The notes beneath the pieces were generated by a model. That model was not told the DNA's origin, did no database searches, and saw only the letters and a list, made by a program, of their open reading frames with translations. This document shows, piece by piece, positions 1 through 6,826 of a stretch of 11,200 nucleotides of DNA. Within the stretch, counting starts at the first letter, position 1. Each line of letters opens with the position of its first letter. Source of the stretch: Gemmatimonadota bacterium (GTDB lineage: Bacteria > Latescibacterota > UBA2968 > UBA8231); assembly GCA_026706165.1 (NCBI GenBank), contig JAPOZF010000345.1, forward strand, positions 1 to 11,200, in the 5' to 3' direction. The position numbers and the translations under genes were made by a program.

Positions 1-2756
1 AGCTCGAACTGCGCCTCGAAATCCGCCTGGGCCGTTGACACGCGCGGGTCCCTGACGACCTCGAACGACTGCTCGAAGCTCGCCTCCCCCACCTTGAGTT
101 GCACCCCGTATCTGCCGGGGGGAACCATCGGCCCCTGTCCCTTCCCCGGGGGCTTCATCAGGGGCTCCGGGTGGTCGCGTACCGGGGTCTCCTCGGTGAT
201 CTTGTCCGCCCCCGGGCAGCGCAGGTCCCAGACGAAGCGGTTCAGGCCCGCCTCGGCGGGAATGTGGAGCTCATCCCCGGAATCGTCGGAGTCCGGCGGA
301 CGGCTCCTGAAGCTGCGCATCACCTCCCCTTCCGAGTCGCTGATGGTCAGCTCGATCGGTTCCCCGGGCTCGGCCGCCAGCGAGTAGTAGATGATCGCCC
401 CTTTCGGTGGGTTCTCCCCGGCGTCGAGCCATTTCCGCCCGACCTCGCCGTTGGCGTCGGTCAGGACGTAGTACCCGGCGTTGGCCCCCAGCCCCATCAT
501 GTAGTTCTTGACGCTCTCGTTGTCGCTACGGAACATCGCCGCCGACCAGTGCAGGGTGTGGCGGACGGTCGTGCGCGGCGCGTACAGGGCGTCGGCCCCG
601 GCCGCGCCCCCGGCGGCCAGTTCGCGCAGCGGCGTCAGGTCGTCGAGGATCCAGAAGGAGCGGCCGTGGGTGCCGGCGACCAGGTCGCCGCGGGCGACGG
701 CGATGTCGTAGACGGGCACCACCGGCAGGTTGTTGCGCAGGGAGTGCCAGGTGACGCCGTCGTCGGGCGACCAGACGATCCCGGTCTCGGTGCCGGCGTA
801 GAGGAGCCCGGGCTGCTCCGGGTCCTCCCTGACGACGCGGCTGATCTCCCCTTCCGGGAAACCTCCGGCAAGGGAGCGCCAGGTCTCGCCGTAATCCTCG
901 GTCTTGTACAGGTAGGCGCCGTAGTCGTCGAGCTTGAAGCGGGTCGCCGCCAGGTACGCGGCGCCGGCCTCGTGGTGGGAGGCCTCGATGTTGGCCACCA
1001 TCGTCCTCGGCTCGAGGTCCGGCGGGGTCACCGCCTTCCACTCGCCGCCGTTGTCGCGGCTGACGTGGACGAGCCCGTCGTCGCTGCCCGCCCACAGCAC
1101 CCCGGCCTCCAGCGGCGACTCGGCGAAGGCGTAGATGGTGCCGTAGTGCTCGGCGCCGCTGGCGTCCTTGGTCAGCGGCCCTCCCGAGGCCAGCAGGGTC
1201 TCCGGCTCGCCGCGCGTCAGGTCGGGGCTGATCGCCTCCCAGCTCGAGCCCTCGTCCCGGGTGCGGAAGAGCATGTTCCCGGCGACGTAGATCGCGTCCT
1301 CCTCGTGCTTCGAATAGGCGATGGGGAAGGTCCAGTTGAAGCGGTACTTGAGGTCGGAGGTGTCGCGGCCGGTCGCGTCTTCAGGCCACACGTTGACGAG
1401 GCGGATCTGGCGCGTGTAGTGGTCGTACCGCTGCAGCGCCCCGTTGCCCCCCGGCGAGCTGCCGATGGCGCCGATAAAGACGATTCCCGGGTCCTTCGGG
1501 TCGACGGCGATGTCGCCGCTCTCCCCGGTGCCGACCGGGTAGCAGTGCTGCCAGGTGATGCCGCCGAACTCGGTGGCGCTCGGCACGCTGATGCTCGAGT
1601 TGTCCTGCTGCGTGGCGCAGACCCGGTAGGGGAACTGGCTGTCGACGCTGATGCGGTAGAACTGCGAGGTCGGCTGGTTGTAGATCGTCGACCAGGACTC
1701 GCCGCCGTTGAGGGAGACGCAGGCGCCGCCGTCGTTCCCCTGGGCCATCCGCCGCGGGTTTCGGGGGTCGATCCAGAGATCGTGGTTGTCGCCGTGCGGG
1801 GTCGAGACCTCGGTGAAGGTCGCCCCGCCGTCGGTGGACTTCCACATCCTGAGGTTGAGGATGTAGAGGGTGTCGGCGTCCTGCGGGTCGGCGAAGATGT
1901 GGCAGTAGTAGAACGGTCGGTGGACGAGGTCGCGGCAGCCCGACACCCGCTGCCAGTTCCCGCCGCCGTCGTCGGACCGGTACAGGCCGGCCTCTTCCGC
2001 CTCGACGACCGCCCACACCCTCTGCGGCCGGGCCGGGGAAACGGCGACGCCGATCTTCCCCTTGATCCCCTCGGGGAATCCCGGTTTGTCCGACAGGTCC
2101 TCCCAGGTGTCGCCGCCGTCGCTGGTCCTGTGCAGGCCGCTTCCGGGGCCGCCGCTCGACATGTTCCAGAAGTTGCGGTACGCCTCCCAGATCGAAGCGT
2201 AGATGACGCGCGGGTTGTTCGGGTCCATCGACAGGTCGACGGCCCCGGCCTTGTCGCTGGCGAACAGGACCCGCTCCCAGTCCCCGCCGCCGTTGCGCGA
2301 GCGGTACACCCCGCGCTGGTCGTTGGGGCCGAACAGGTGGCCGAAGGCGGCGACGTACACGAGGTCGGGATCGGCCGGGTGGACGCGGATCTTGCCGACG
2401 TGGCGGGTGTCCTCCAGCCCGGTATGAGCCCAGGTGCGGCCGCCGTCCGAGCTGCGGTACACGCCGTCGCCCCAGGAGATGTCGAGGCGGGTCGCCGTCT
2501 CCCCCATGCCGGCGTAGATGACGTTGGGGTCGGACTCGGCAATCGCCAGGGCCCCGACCGGGGCGGAGTTGAAGTACCCGTCGGAGACGTTCTGCCAGTA
2601 GGTGCCGGCGTCCTCCGTCTTCCAGACGCCACCCGCGCAGGCGCCGAAGTAGAAGACCGGGGTCTCGGTGGGATGGCCGGCCACGGCGACCACGCGCCCG
2701 CCCCGGGGCGGGCCTATGCAACGGTATTTCAGAGCCTGTATCGCGCTTTCGTCCAT
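1..2756 (-). CDS. Sortilin/Vps10-type BNR beta-propeller protein (C-terminus off left edge)
   Basis: 918 complete codons are open on the minus strand from ATG at 2754-2756 to the left edge. The N-terminus contains CIGPPRGGRVVAVAG, typical of the prokaryotic 'BNR/Vps10 glycosyl hydrolase' family. Asp-box repeats recur through the chain: TEDAGTYW (~47), SSDGGRTW (~102), SRNGGGDW (~153), TSDGGDTW (~211), SDDGGGNW (~261), STDGGATF (~307), SLNGGESW (~348), TRDEGSSW (~499), SRDNGGEW (~566), TEDYGETW (~619) and SPDDGVTW (~663). Family landmarks GDNHDLWIDP (~322) and HGRSFWILDDLTP (~697) are present, followed by a beta-rich C-terminal part. The Asp boxes mark propeller blades; no glycosidase active site is visible, so hydrolase labels are unproven. 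Unlike many homologues it has no signal peptide. An in-frame TGA lies just upstream, with only a TTG between it and the ATG. GGGAAAGG sits about 10 bases before the ATG. Family members are usually about 1,000-1,100 residues, so perhaps 100-150 are missing. The family is secure; the function is unknown. Confidence 0.93.
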   Translation of the reverse strand, partial: MDESAIQALKYRCIGPPRGGRVVAVAGHPTETPVFYFGACAGGVWKTEDAGTYWQNVSDGYFNSAPVGALAIAESDPNVIYAGMGETATRLDISWGDGVYRSSDGGRTWAHTGLEDTRHVGKIRVHPADPDLVYVAAFGHLFGPNDQRGVYRSRNGGGDWERVLFASDKAGAVDLSMDPNNPRVIYASIWEAYRNFWNMSSGGPGSGLHRTSDGGDTWEDLSDKPGFPEGIKGKIGVAVSPARPQRVWAVVEAEEAGLYRSDDGGGNWQRVSGCRDLVHRPFYYCHIFADPQDADTLYILNLRMWKSTDGGATFTEVSTPHGDNHDLWIDPRNPRRMAQGNDGGACVSLNGGESWSTIYNQPTSQFYRISVDSQFPYRVCATQQDNSSISVPSATEFGGITWQHCYPVGTGESGDIAVDPKDPGIVFIGAIGSSPGGNGALQRYDHYTRQIRLVNVWPEDATGRDTSDLKYRFNWTFPIAYSKHEEDAIYVAGNMLFRTRDEGSSWEAISPDLTRGEPETLLASGGPLTKDASGAEHYGTIYAFAESPLEAGVLWAGSDDGLVHVSRDNGGEWKAVTPPDLEPRTMVANIEASHHEAGAAYLAATRFKLDDYGAYLYKTEDYGETWRSLAGGFPEGEISRVVREDPEQPGLLYAGTETGIVWSPDDGVTWHSLRNNLPVVPVYDIAVARGDLVAGTHGRSFWILDDLTPLRELAAGGAAGADALYAPRTTVRHTLHWSAAMFRSDNESVKNYMMGLGANAGYYVLTDANGEVGRKWLDAGENPPKGAIIYYSLAAEPGEPIELTISDSEGEVMRSFRSRPPDSDDSGDELHIPAEAGLNRFVWDLRCPGADKITEETPVRDHPEPLMKPPGKGQGPMVPPGRYGVQLKVGEASFEQSFEVVRDPRVSTAQADFEAQFE

Positions 2757-2834
2757 GTCGGGGCCGCCTTTCCCGGCTGAGTTCAAAACTTCTGGTCAGG
2801 GGTCACTGCGAGGTTTGGAGCAGACAAGCGCGCC

Positions 2835-2863
2835 AAGATACCCGGGCCATCGGCGTTTATCAA
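2835..2863 (-). promoter_or_regulatory. Sigma70-like promoter for the BNR propeller gene
   Basis: On the minus strand, TTGATA (2858-2863) is followed by exactly 17 bases and then TATCTT (2835-2840). The -35 matches 5 of 6 consensus positions and the -10 has T, A and the final T. The predicted start near 2828 gives a leader of about 70 nt before the ATG at 2756. It is judged by eye only; no transcript data. Confidence 0.5.
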
Positions 2864-2986
2864 GATCCATCCGCCCCGGATTGCGCTGGCGGGCAGGTAT
2901 TGATCCGACCCCCCTGGCTCCGTCCGCGAAATCCACACCGGTTCTCATCGCCCCTGCCGGCTCCTTCCGGGATTGCCGGTAAGCCC

Positions 2987-3015
2987 TTGATACTGTGCAG
3001 AGCGGCCCATAAGCT
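2987..3015 (+). promoter_or_regulatory. Sigma70-like promoter for the methyltransferase gene
   Basis: TTGATA (2987-2992), a 17-base spacer, then TAAGCT (3010-3015). The -35 is good. The -10 keeps the key first T, the A and the last T but is otherwise weak. The predicted start near 3022 leaves a short leader that includes the ribosome binding site at 3035-3041. Two TGCCGG copies (2955-2960 and 2974-2979) lie just upstream and could be incidental. Confidence 0.4.
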
Positions 3016-3048
3016 GCCTGGGCGGGGACACCAGAAAGGAGCCGTGGA

Positions 3049-3831
3049 ATGACGCACGACCCGTACGAAAAAGGGGCCCGCTTCTACGACGGGGCGTACT
3101 CGGAAAAGAATCCGGGGGATGTCGCATTTTACGCGGACCTGGCGGCCGCGGCCGGGTCTCCGGTCCTGGAGCTGGGGTGCGGTACCGGCAGGGTTGCGCT
3201 GCCGATCGCGCGCCGCCGCATATCGATAACCGGCCTCGATTCTTCCGGAGCGATGCTGTCGGTTCTGCGCGGCAAACTCGAGGCGGAACCGGACGAGGTG
3301 CGGCGAAGGGTCGAGCTTGTGCAGGGAGACATGCGCAGCGAGCGGCTCGGGCGCGAGTTCTCCCTGGTCATCATCCCGTTCCGGCCGATGCAGCACATGT
3401 ACTCCGTCGAAGACCAACTGGGGGCATTGACCACGGCGCGCGAACACCTGGCCGGCGGCGGCCTTTTCGCCTTCGACGTGTTCTTCCCGATGCTCAGCCG
3501 GGTAGAAGGCGGGATCGGGGAGGAGTATCTCGATTCGGAGTGGCCGGCAGCCGATGGCAGCGGCCGCGTGCACCGCCGCTACTTCCGCAAGGATGCGTAC
3601 GACCCGGTAGATCTCAACTTCAGCGGCGTGTTCCTGCACCGGCTGTGCGCCGGGGACGAGGTGGTGGAAGAAGAGGAGCAGCCGCTGCGGATGTCGGTCT
3701 ACACCTACCCGCACCTGAAACTGCTGTTCGCCGCCGCCGGTCTCGAGATCGTCGAGCAGTACGGTACCTTCGACAGACAGCCGCTCGACGCCGACGCGAG
3801 GGAAATGATCTTTGTCCTGAAGAGGCGTTAG
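3049..3831 (+). CDS. Class I SAM-dependent methyltransferase
   Basis: 260 residues, cytoplasmic, with no signal peptide or membrane segment. The N-terminal half is a Rossmann-type methyltransferase domain of the Methyltransf_25/11 type. Motif I VLELGCGTGRV (39-49) binds SAM. The acidic end of strand 2 is D64 in ITGLD, expected to contact the ribose. VQGDM (91-95) is the motif near the adenine, and FSLVIIPF (104-111) is the strand 4 region. The C-terminal half (about 150-260), with a YFRKD-type beta segment and a closing EMIFVLKRR strand, fits the substrate-cap part of small-molecule methyltransferases. The start is fixed by AAAGGAG at 3035-3041, seven bases before the ATG. It is transcribed alone, divergent from the propeller gene and convergent with the DUF429 gene. 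The fold is certain; the substrate cannot be read from sequence or neighbours. Confidence 0.9.
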   Translation: MTHDPYEKGARFYDGAYSEKNPGDVAFYADLAAAAGSPVLELGCGTGRVALPIARRRISITGLDSSGAMLSVLRGKLEAEPDEVRRRVELVQGDMRSERLGREFSLVIIPFRPMQHMYSVEDQLGALTTAREHLAGGGLFAFDVFFPMLSRVEGGIGEEYLDSEWPAADGSGRVHRRYFRKDAYDPVDLNFSGVFLHRLCAGDEVVEEEEQPLRMSVYTYPHLKLLFAAAGLEIVEQYGTFDRQPLDADAREMIFVLKRR

Positions 3832-3865
3832 TCCGGGCGGTCACCAGCCCGTCTCGCGGCCGGAC
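3831..3865. terminator. Weak inverted repeats between convergent genes
   Basis: The 37-bp gap between the two convergent stop codons holds nested inverted repeats: an outer GTCCGG (3831-3836) with CCGGAC (3860-3865), and an inner CGGGC (3834-3838) with GCCCG (3847-3851) around an 8-base loop. The two overlap, so only one could form at a time. No T-run follows on either strand, so this is at best a weak bidirectional terminator. Confidence 0.3.
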
Positions 3866-3868
3866 AAA

Positions 3869-4474
3869 CTACTCCGCCAGCGGCAGCAGCATGCCCTCCT
3901 CGCCGCCGATCATCTCGGCGGTTCCTCTGAAGAAATCCCGTCCCACCAGGGCCGCGGCGGCCGCGTCGAGCTCGTGGCCGCTCATCGAGGCGCGCAGCCC
4001 CCTGACTCCCAGCCGGGCAAGGCCCCTGCGCAGCCCGTCCCGGTCGTGCTGCTGCCGGGGCAGCCCCCAGACGTCGAGGGCGCCGCCCGGGTAGCACTCC
4101 ACCGGCACCAGGCCGGCGGCCTCGATCTCCGCCTTCAGCCGGAGCCCGCGCTCGGTCAGCATGCGCATCGGCCCCAGGGTTATCGGGAAGAAGCGGATCT
4201 TCCGCCGCTGCAGCTCGCGGTCGCAGGGGCGGAAGTGCTCCCCGTTGCGGTCGCCGATCTCCCGCCGGCCCGGCGGCAGGCTGAGCGGCGCGTCGATCGG
4301 CACGAGGTCGGGATCGGCGGCGCGGATGAGGTCCAGGATTTCGGCGTCGTCGAAGGCGAGCCGCGTGCGGGCGCGGTCCCCGGTCAGGATGCAGACGCCG
4401 GTCGGTCTCGCGGGCGAGCCGGCCAGGTCGATGCCGGCGACCACCAGCGGCCTGGCTTTGGAACTGCTATTCAT
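3869..4474 (-). CDS. DUF429 family protein (RNase H-like fold)
   Basis: 201 residues. Family motifs occur in order: GIDLAGS (14-20), DAPLSLP (61-67), a basic central segment with RPCDRELQRR (82-91), ECYPG (126-130) and HELDAAAAAL (168-177 approx.). The acidic residues D16, D61, E126 and the late E/D pair are where an RNase H-like metal site would sit. DUF429 proteins are predicted nuclease-like, but no activity is established to my knowledge. I chose the ATG at 4472-4474. An in-frame ATG further upstream (4552) would add 26 Arg/Gly-rich residues with no family resemblance, and MNSSSKARPLVVAGID is a normal family N-terminus. The ribosome binding site is poor (GGGAAG, 5 bases away), so the start is less certain than the family. 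It converges on the methyltransferase gene and diverges from hyuA. Confidence 0.85.
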   Translation of the reverse strand: MNSSSKARPLVVAGIDLAGSPARPTGVCILTGDRARTRLAFDDAEILDLIRAADPDLVPIDAPLSLPPGRREIGDRNGEHFRPCDRELQRRKIRFFPITLGPMRMLTERGLRLKAEIEAAGLVPVECYPGGALDVWGLPRQQHDRDGLRRGLARLGVRGLRASMSGHELDAAAAALVGRDFFRGTAEMIGGEEGMLLPLAE

Positions 4475-4571
4475 TCCGGCTTCCCGGGGCGCCGTCCGGA
4501 TGCCCGGCGGCCGACCGGAACCGACTTGTCCGCGCCGCGTCGAGTTCCGCACATTAGCAGCTGTTTCACTG

Positions 4572-4608
4572 TTGGCACTCCTGATACCTCTTGTATTCCC
4601 GATACCTC
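4572..4608 (+). promoter_or_regulatory. Candidate hyuA promoter with paired GATACCTC repeat
   Basis: The spacer 4475-4687 contains a less GC-rich stretch (about 4560-4660) with an A-rich tail. In it GATACCTC occurs twice, at 4583-4590 and 4601-4608, 18 bp apart; including the preceding bases the match is CC(T/C)GATACCTC. A possible -35 TTGGCA (4572-4577) and a poor -10 TATTCC (4594-4599, 16-bp spacer) place one repeat copy in the promoter spacer and the other just after the -10. That is the geometry expected of a repressor site. The repeat is seen directly; the promoter and operator roles are inference. Confidence 0.35.
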
Positions 4609-4687
4609 GCTACCCCGGAAACAAACAAAACGAAAGAAATCAGTCCCGTGGCACGAAAGCAGAACACCGCCTTCGAGGGGTTCCCGC

Positions 4688-6826
4688 ATGACTGAACCCT
4701 TCGCATCCTCCGCCTCGACGGGCGGCTCTTCCGGAACCGCCTCCGCCAACGGCCGGGTGCGGGTGAGCGCGGACGTCGGCGGCACGTTCACCGACGTCGT
4801 CCTCGTCGACGGCCGCGGCGCGGTCTGGACCCACAAGGTCCCGTCGACGCCGCCCGACTTCGAGCGCGCCGTGCTCGAGGCCACCCGGCACCTGCTCGAA
4901 CGGTCGGGCACCGCGGCCTCCGAGGTCGGCGAGGTGGCGCACGGGACGACCGTGGCGACCAACGCCGTGCTCGAGCGCCGCGGCGCGCGCACCGCCCTGG
5001 TGACCACCGGCGGCTTCCGCGACGTCCTCGAGCTGCGCCGCATCCGCGCCCCGCAGATCTACGACCTCTTCTGGGACAAGCCGCCGCAGCTGGTCGAGCG
5101 CGGCCTGCGCCTCGAGCTGAGCGAGCGCATCGCCGCCGACGGGGAGGTGCTGCGGCCGCTCGTCGAGGACGAGCTGCGCGCCGTCGGGGAGCGGCTGCTC
5201 GGCGAGGAGATCGAATCGGTCGCGGTCTGCCTGCTGCACTCCTACGCCCACCCGGGGCACGAGCAGGCGGTCGGCGACTTCCTGACCCGCGAGCTGCCCG
5301 GAGTTCCGGTCTCGCTGTCCCACCAGGTGCTTCCCGAGCGCAAGGAGTACGAGCGCACCGCCACCACCGTCGTAAACGCCTACGTGCGCCCGGTGATGAA
5401 AGGCTACCTCGGAGCCCTTGGAGACGGCCTGCGCGGCATCGGCTGCGACGCCCCGCTGCTGATCATGCAGTCGGCCGGCGGCCTGACCCCCGAGGCGGAC
5501 GCCGCCGAGCGGCCGGTGTTCGTCCTCGAGTCCGGCCCCGCCGCCGGGGTGCTGGCCGCGGCAGCGGCGGCCGAAGCCGTGGGGGTCGAAAACGTCGTCA
5601 CCCTCGACATGGGGGGGACCACGGCCAAGGCCTCGATGATCGAAGGGGGCCGCGTCGGCTACAGCCCGGAGTACGAGGTCGGCTCCACCCTGTCGGCTGG
5701 GAGCCGGCTGATGGGGGGCGGCGGCGAGCTGATACGCGCCCCCAGTCTCGACATCGCCGAGGTCGGGGCCGGCGGCGGCAGCATCGCCTTCCTCGACGCC
5801 GCCGGCGGCCTGCGGGTCGGGCCGCGCAGCGCCGGGGCCGTTCCCGGCCCGGTCTGCTACGGACGCGGCGGCGCCGAGCCGACCCTGACCGACGCCGACG
5901 TCGCCCTCGGGTACATCCGCCCCGGAGCGCTGGCGGACGGCGAGGTCCGCATCGACCCGGAGGCGGCCGCCGCAGTTATCGCCGACCGCATCGCTTCCCC
6001 GCTCGGCCTCGACCTGCCCGCCGCGGCCGAGGGCATCCACCGCATCGCCAACGCCCGCACCATGCGCGCCCTGCGCTCGGTCTCCACTGAACGCGGCCGC
6101 GACCCCCGCGACTTCGCCCTGATCGCCTTCGGGGGCGCCGGGCCCGTCCACGCCGCGGGGCTGGCGCGCGAGCTGGCCATCGCCACCGTCATCGTACCCC
6201 CGAACCCCGGGCTGTTCAGCGCCGTCGGGCTGCTCTGCTCCGGGGTCGAGCACCACGAGGTCCGCAGCTGCCTGCTCTCCGGGGCGCAGCTGACCCCTGA
6301 GGCCCTGGCGGCGATCCGCGGCGAGATCGACGCCGCCCTCGAGGAGCGCTTCGGTTCCGAGGGGTTCGCCGGGGAAGAGATCGAGCTGCTCTGTTCCGTC
6401 GACATGCGCTTCAAGGGGCAGGCCTCCGAGATCCGCATCGAGCTGCCGGGGGCCATCGACGGAGAGGCGATCCCGCGGCTGTCCGCGGACTTCGAGGAGG
6501 AACACGAGCGCCTCTACGGGCACCGCTCCGACCCGGACAACCCGATCGAGGTGATCGCCGTGCGCGGTATCGGGCGCACCGGGGGAACGGGCCTTCCCGG
6601 ACGCACCGAGCCGGCCGGCGCCGCCGCCCAAGGAGGTGAGCGGGTTGCCTACTTCGGGAGCCATGGGTCGATCTCCACCCCGGTGGTGGCGCGCGCCGAC
6701 CTCGACGATTGGGCGGACGGGCCGCTGCTGATCGACGAGTACGACTCGACCATCGTCGTCCCCCCCGGGGCGCGGGCGCGCCGCGACGACCGGGGCAACC
6801 TCCTTATAGAGACCGGTCCCGCATGA
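4688..6826 (+). CDS. hyuA: Hydantoinase/oxoprolinase A subunit (ATP-binding)
   Basis: 712 residues, cytoplasmic. Hydantoinase A N-terminal domain: DVGGTFTD (29-36) is the first phosphate-binding loop, followed by HGTTVATN (85-92). The hydantoinase/oxoprolinase ATPase core has LDMGGTTAK (306-314), GAGGGSIA (360-367), PGPVCYGRGG (386-395) and FGGAGPVHA (481-489). The C-terminal acetophenone carboxylase-like part extends to the end. The family uses ATP to phosphorylate a cyclic or ketone substrate (hydantoins, 5-oxoproline, acetone, acetophenone); sequence alone does not choose among these. The start is set by GAGGGG (4675-4680), seven bases before the ATG. The reading frame stays open much further upstream, but that part overlaps the DUF429 gene antisense and is not family-like. 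The first 22 residues are Ser/Gly/Thr-rich and precede the usual start of the domain. The stop overlaps the start of hyuB. Confidence 0.94.
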   Translation: MTEPFASSASTGGSSGTASANGRVRVSADVGGTFTDVVLVDGRGAVWTHKVPSTPPDFERAVLEATRHLLERSGTAASEVGEVAHGTTVATNAVLERRGARTALVTTGGFRDVLELRRIRAPQIYDLFWDKPPQLVERGLRLELSERIAADGEVLRPLVEDELRAVGERLLGEEIESVAVCLLHSYAHPGHEQAVGDFLTRELPGVPVSLSHQVLPERKEYERTATTVVNAYVRPVMKGYLGALGDGLRGIGCDAPLLIMQSAGGLTPEADAAERPVFVLESGPAAGVLAAAAAAEAVGVENVVTLDMGGTTAKASMIEGGRVGYSPEYEVGSTLSAGSRLMGGGGELIRAPSLDIAEVGAGGGSIAFLDAAGGLRVGPRSAGAVPGPVCYGRGGAEPTLTDADVALGYIRPGALADGEVRIDPEAAAAVIADRIASPLGLDLPAAAEGIHRIANARTMRALRSVSTERGRDPRDFALIAFGGAGPVHAAGLARELAIATVIVPPNPGLFSAVGLLCSGVEHHEVRSCLLSGAQLTPEALAAIRGEIDAALEERFGSEGFAGEEIELLCSVDMRFKGQASEIRIELPGAIDGEAIPRLSADFEEEHERLYGHRSDPDNPIEVIAVRGIGRTGGTGLPGRTEPAGAAAQGGERVAYFGSHGSISTPVVARADLDDWADGPLLIDEYDSTIVVPPGARARRDDRGNLLIETGPA

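Noticed and set aside
99..2780. An 893-codon open frame on the plus strand antisense to the propeller gene
   Set aside because: It is the mirror of a high-GC coding strand: Val/Gly/Arg/Ala-rich, no recognisable domain or ribosome binding site. The opposite strand encodes an unmistakable BNR propeller along the same bases.
4475..4552. A longer DUF429 protein starting at the upstream ATG
   Set aside because: The extra 26 residues are Arg/Gly/Pro-rich and unlike the family N-terminus, which begins shortly before GIDLAGS; the downstream ATG at 4474 fits the usual length.
3974..4687. An N-terminal extension of hyuA of 238 codons in the same frame
   Set aside because: It overlaps the DUF429 gene antisense, has no resemblance to HyuA, and a good ribosome binding site marks the ATG at 4688 where the family domain begins.
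4640..6664. A 674-codon open frame on the minus strand over hyuA
   Set aside because: Composition-driven shadow of hyuA: Gly/Asp/Val/Ala-rich with no family motif.
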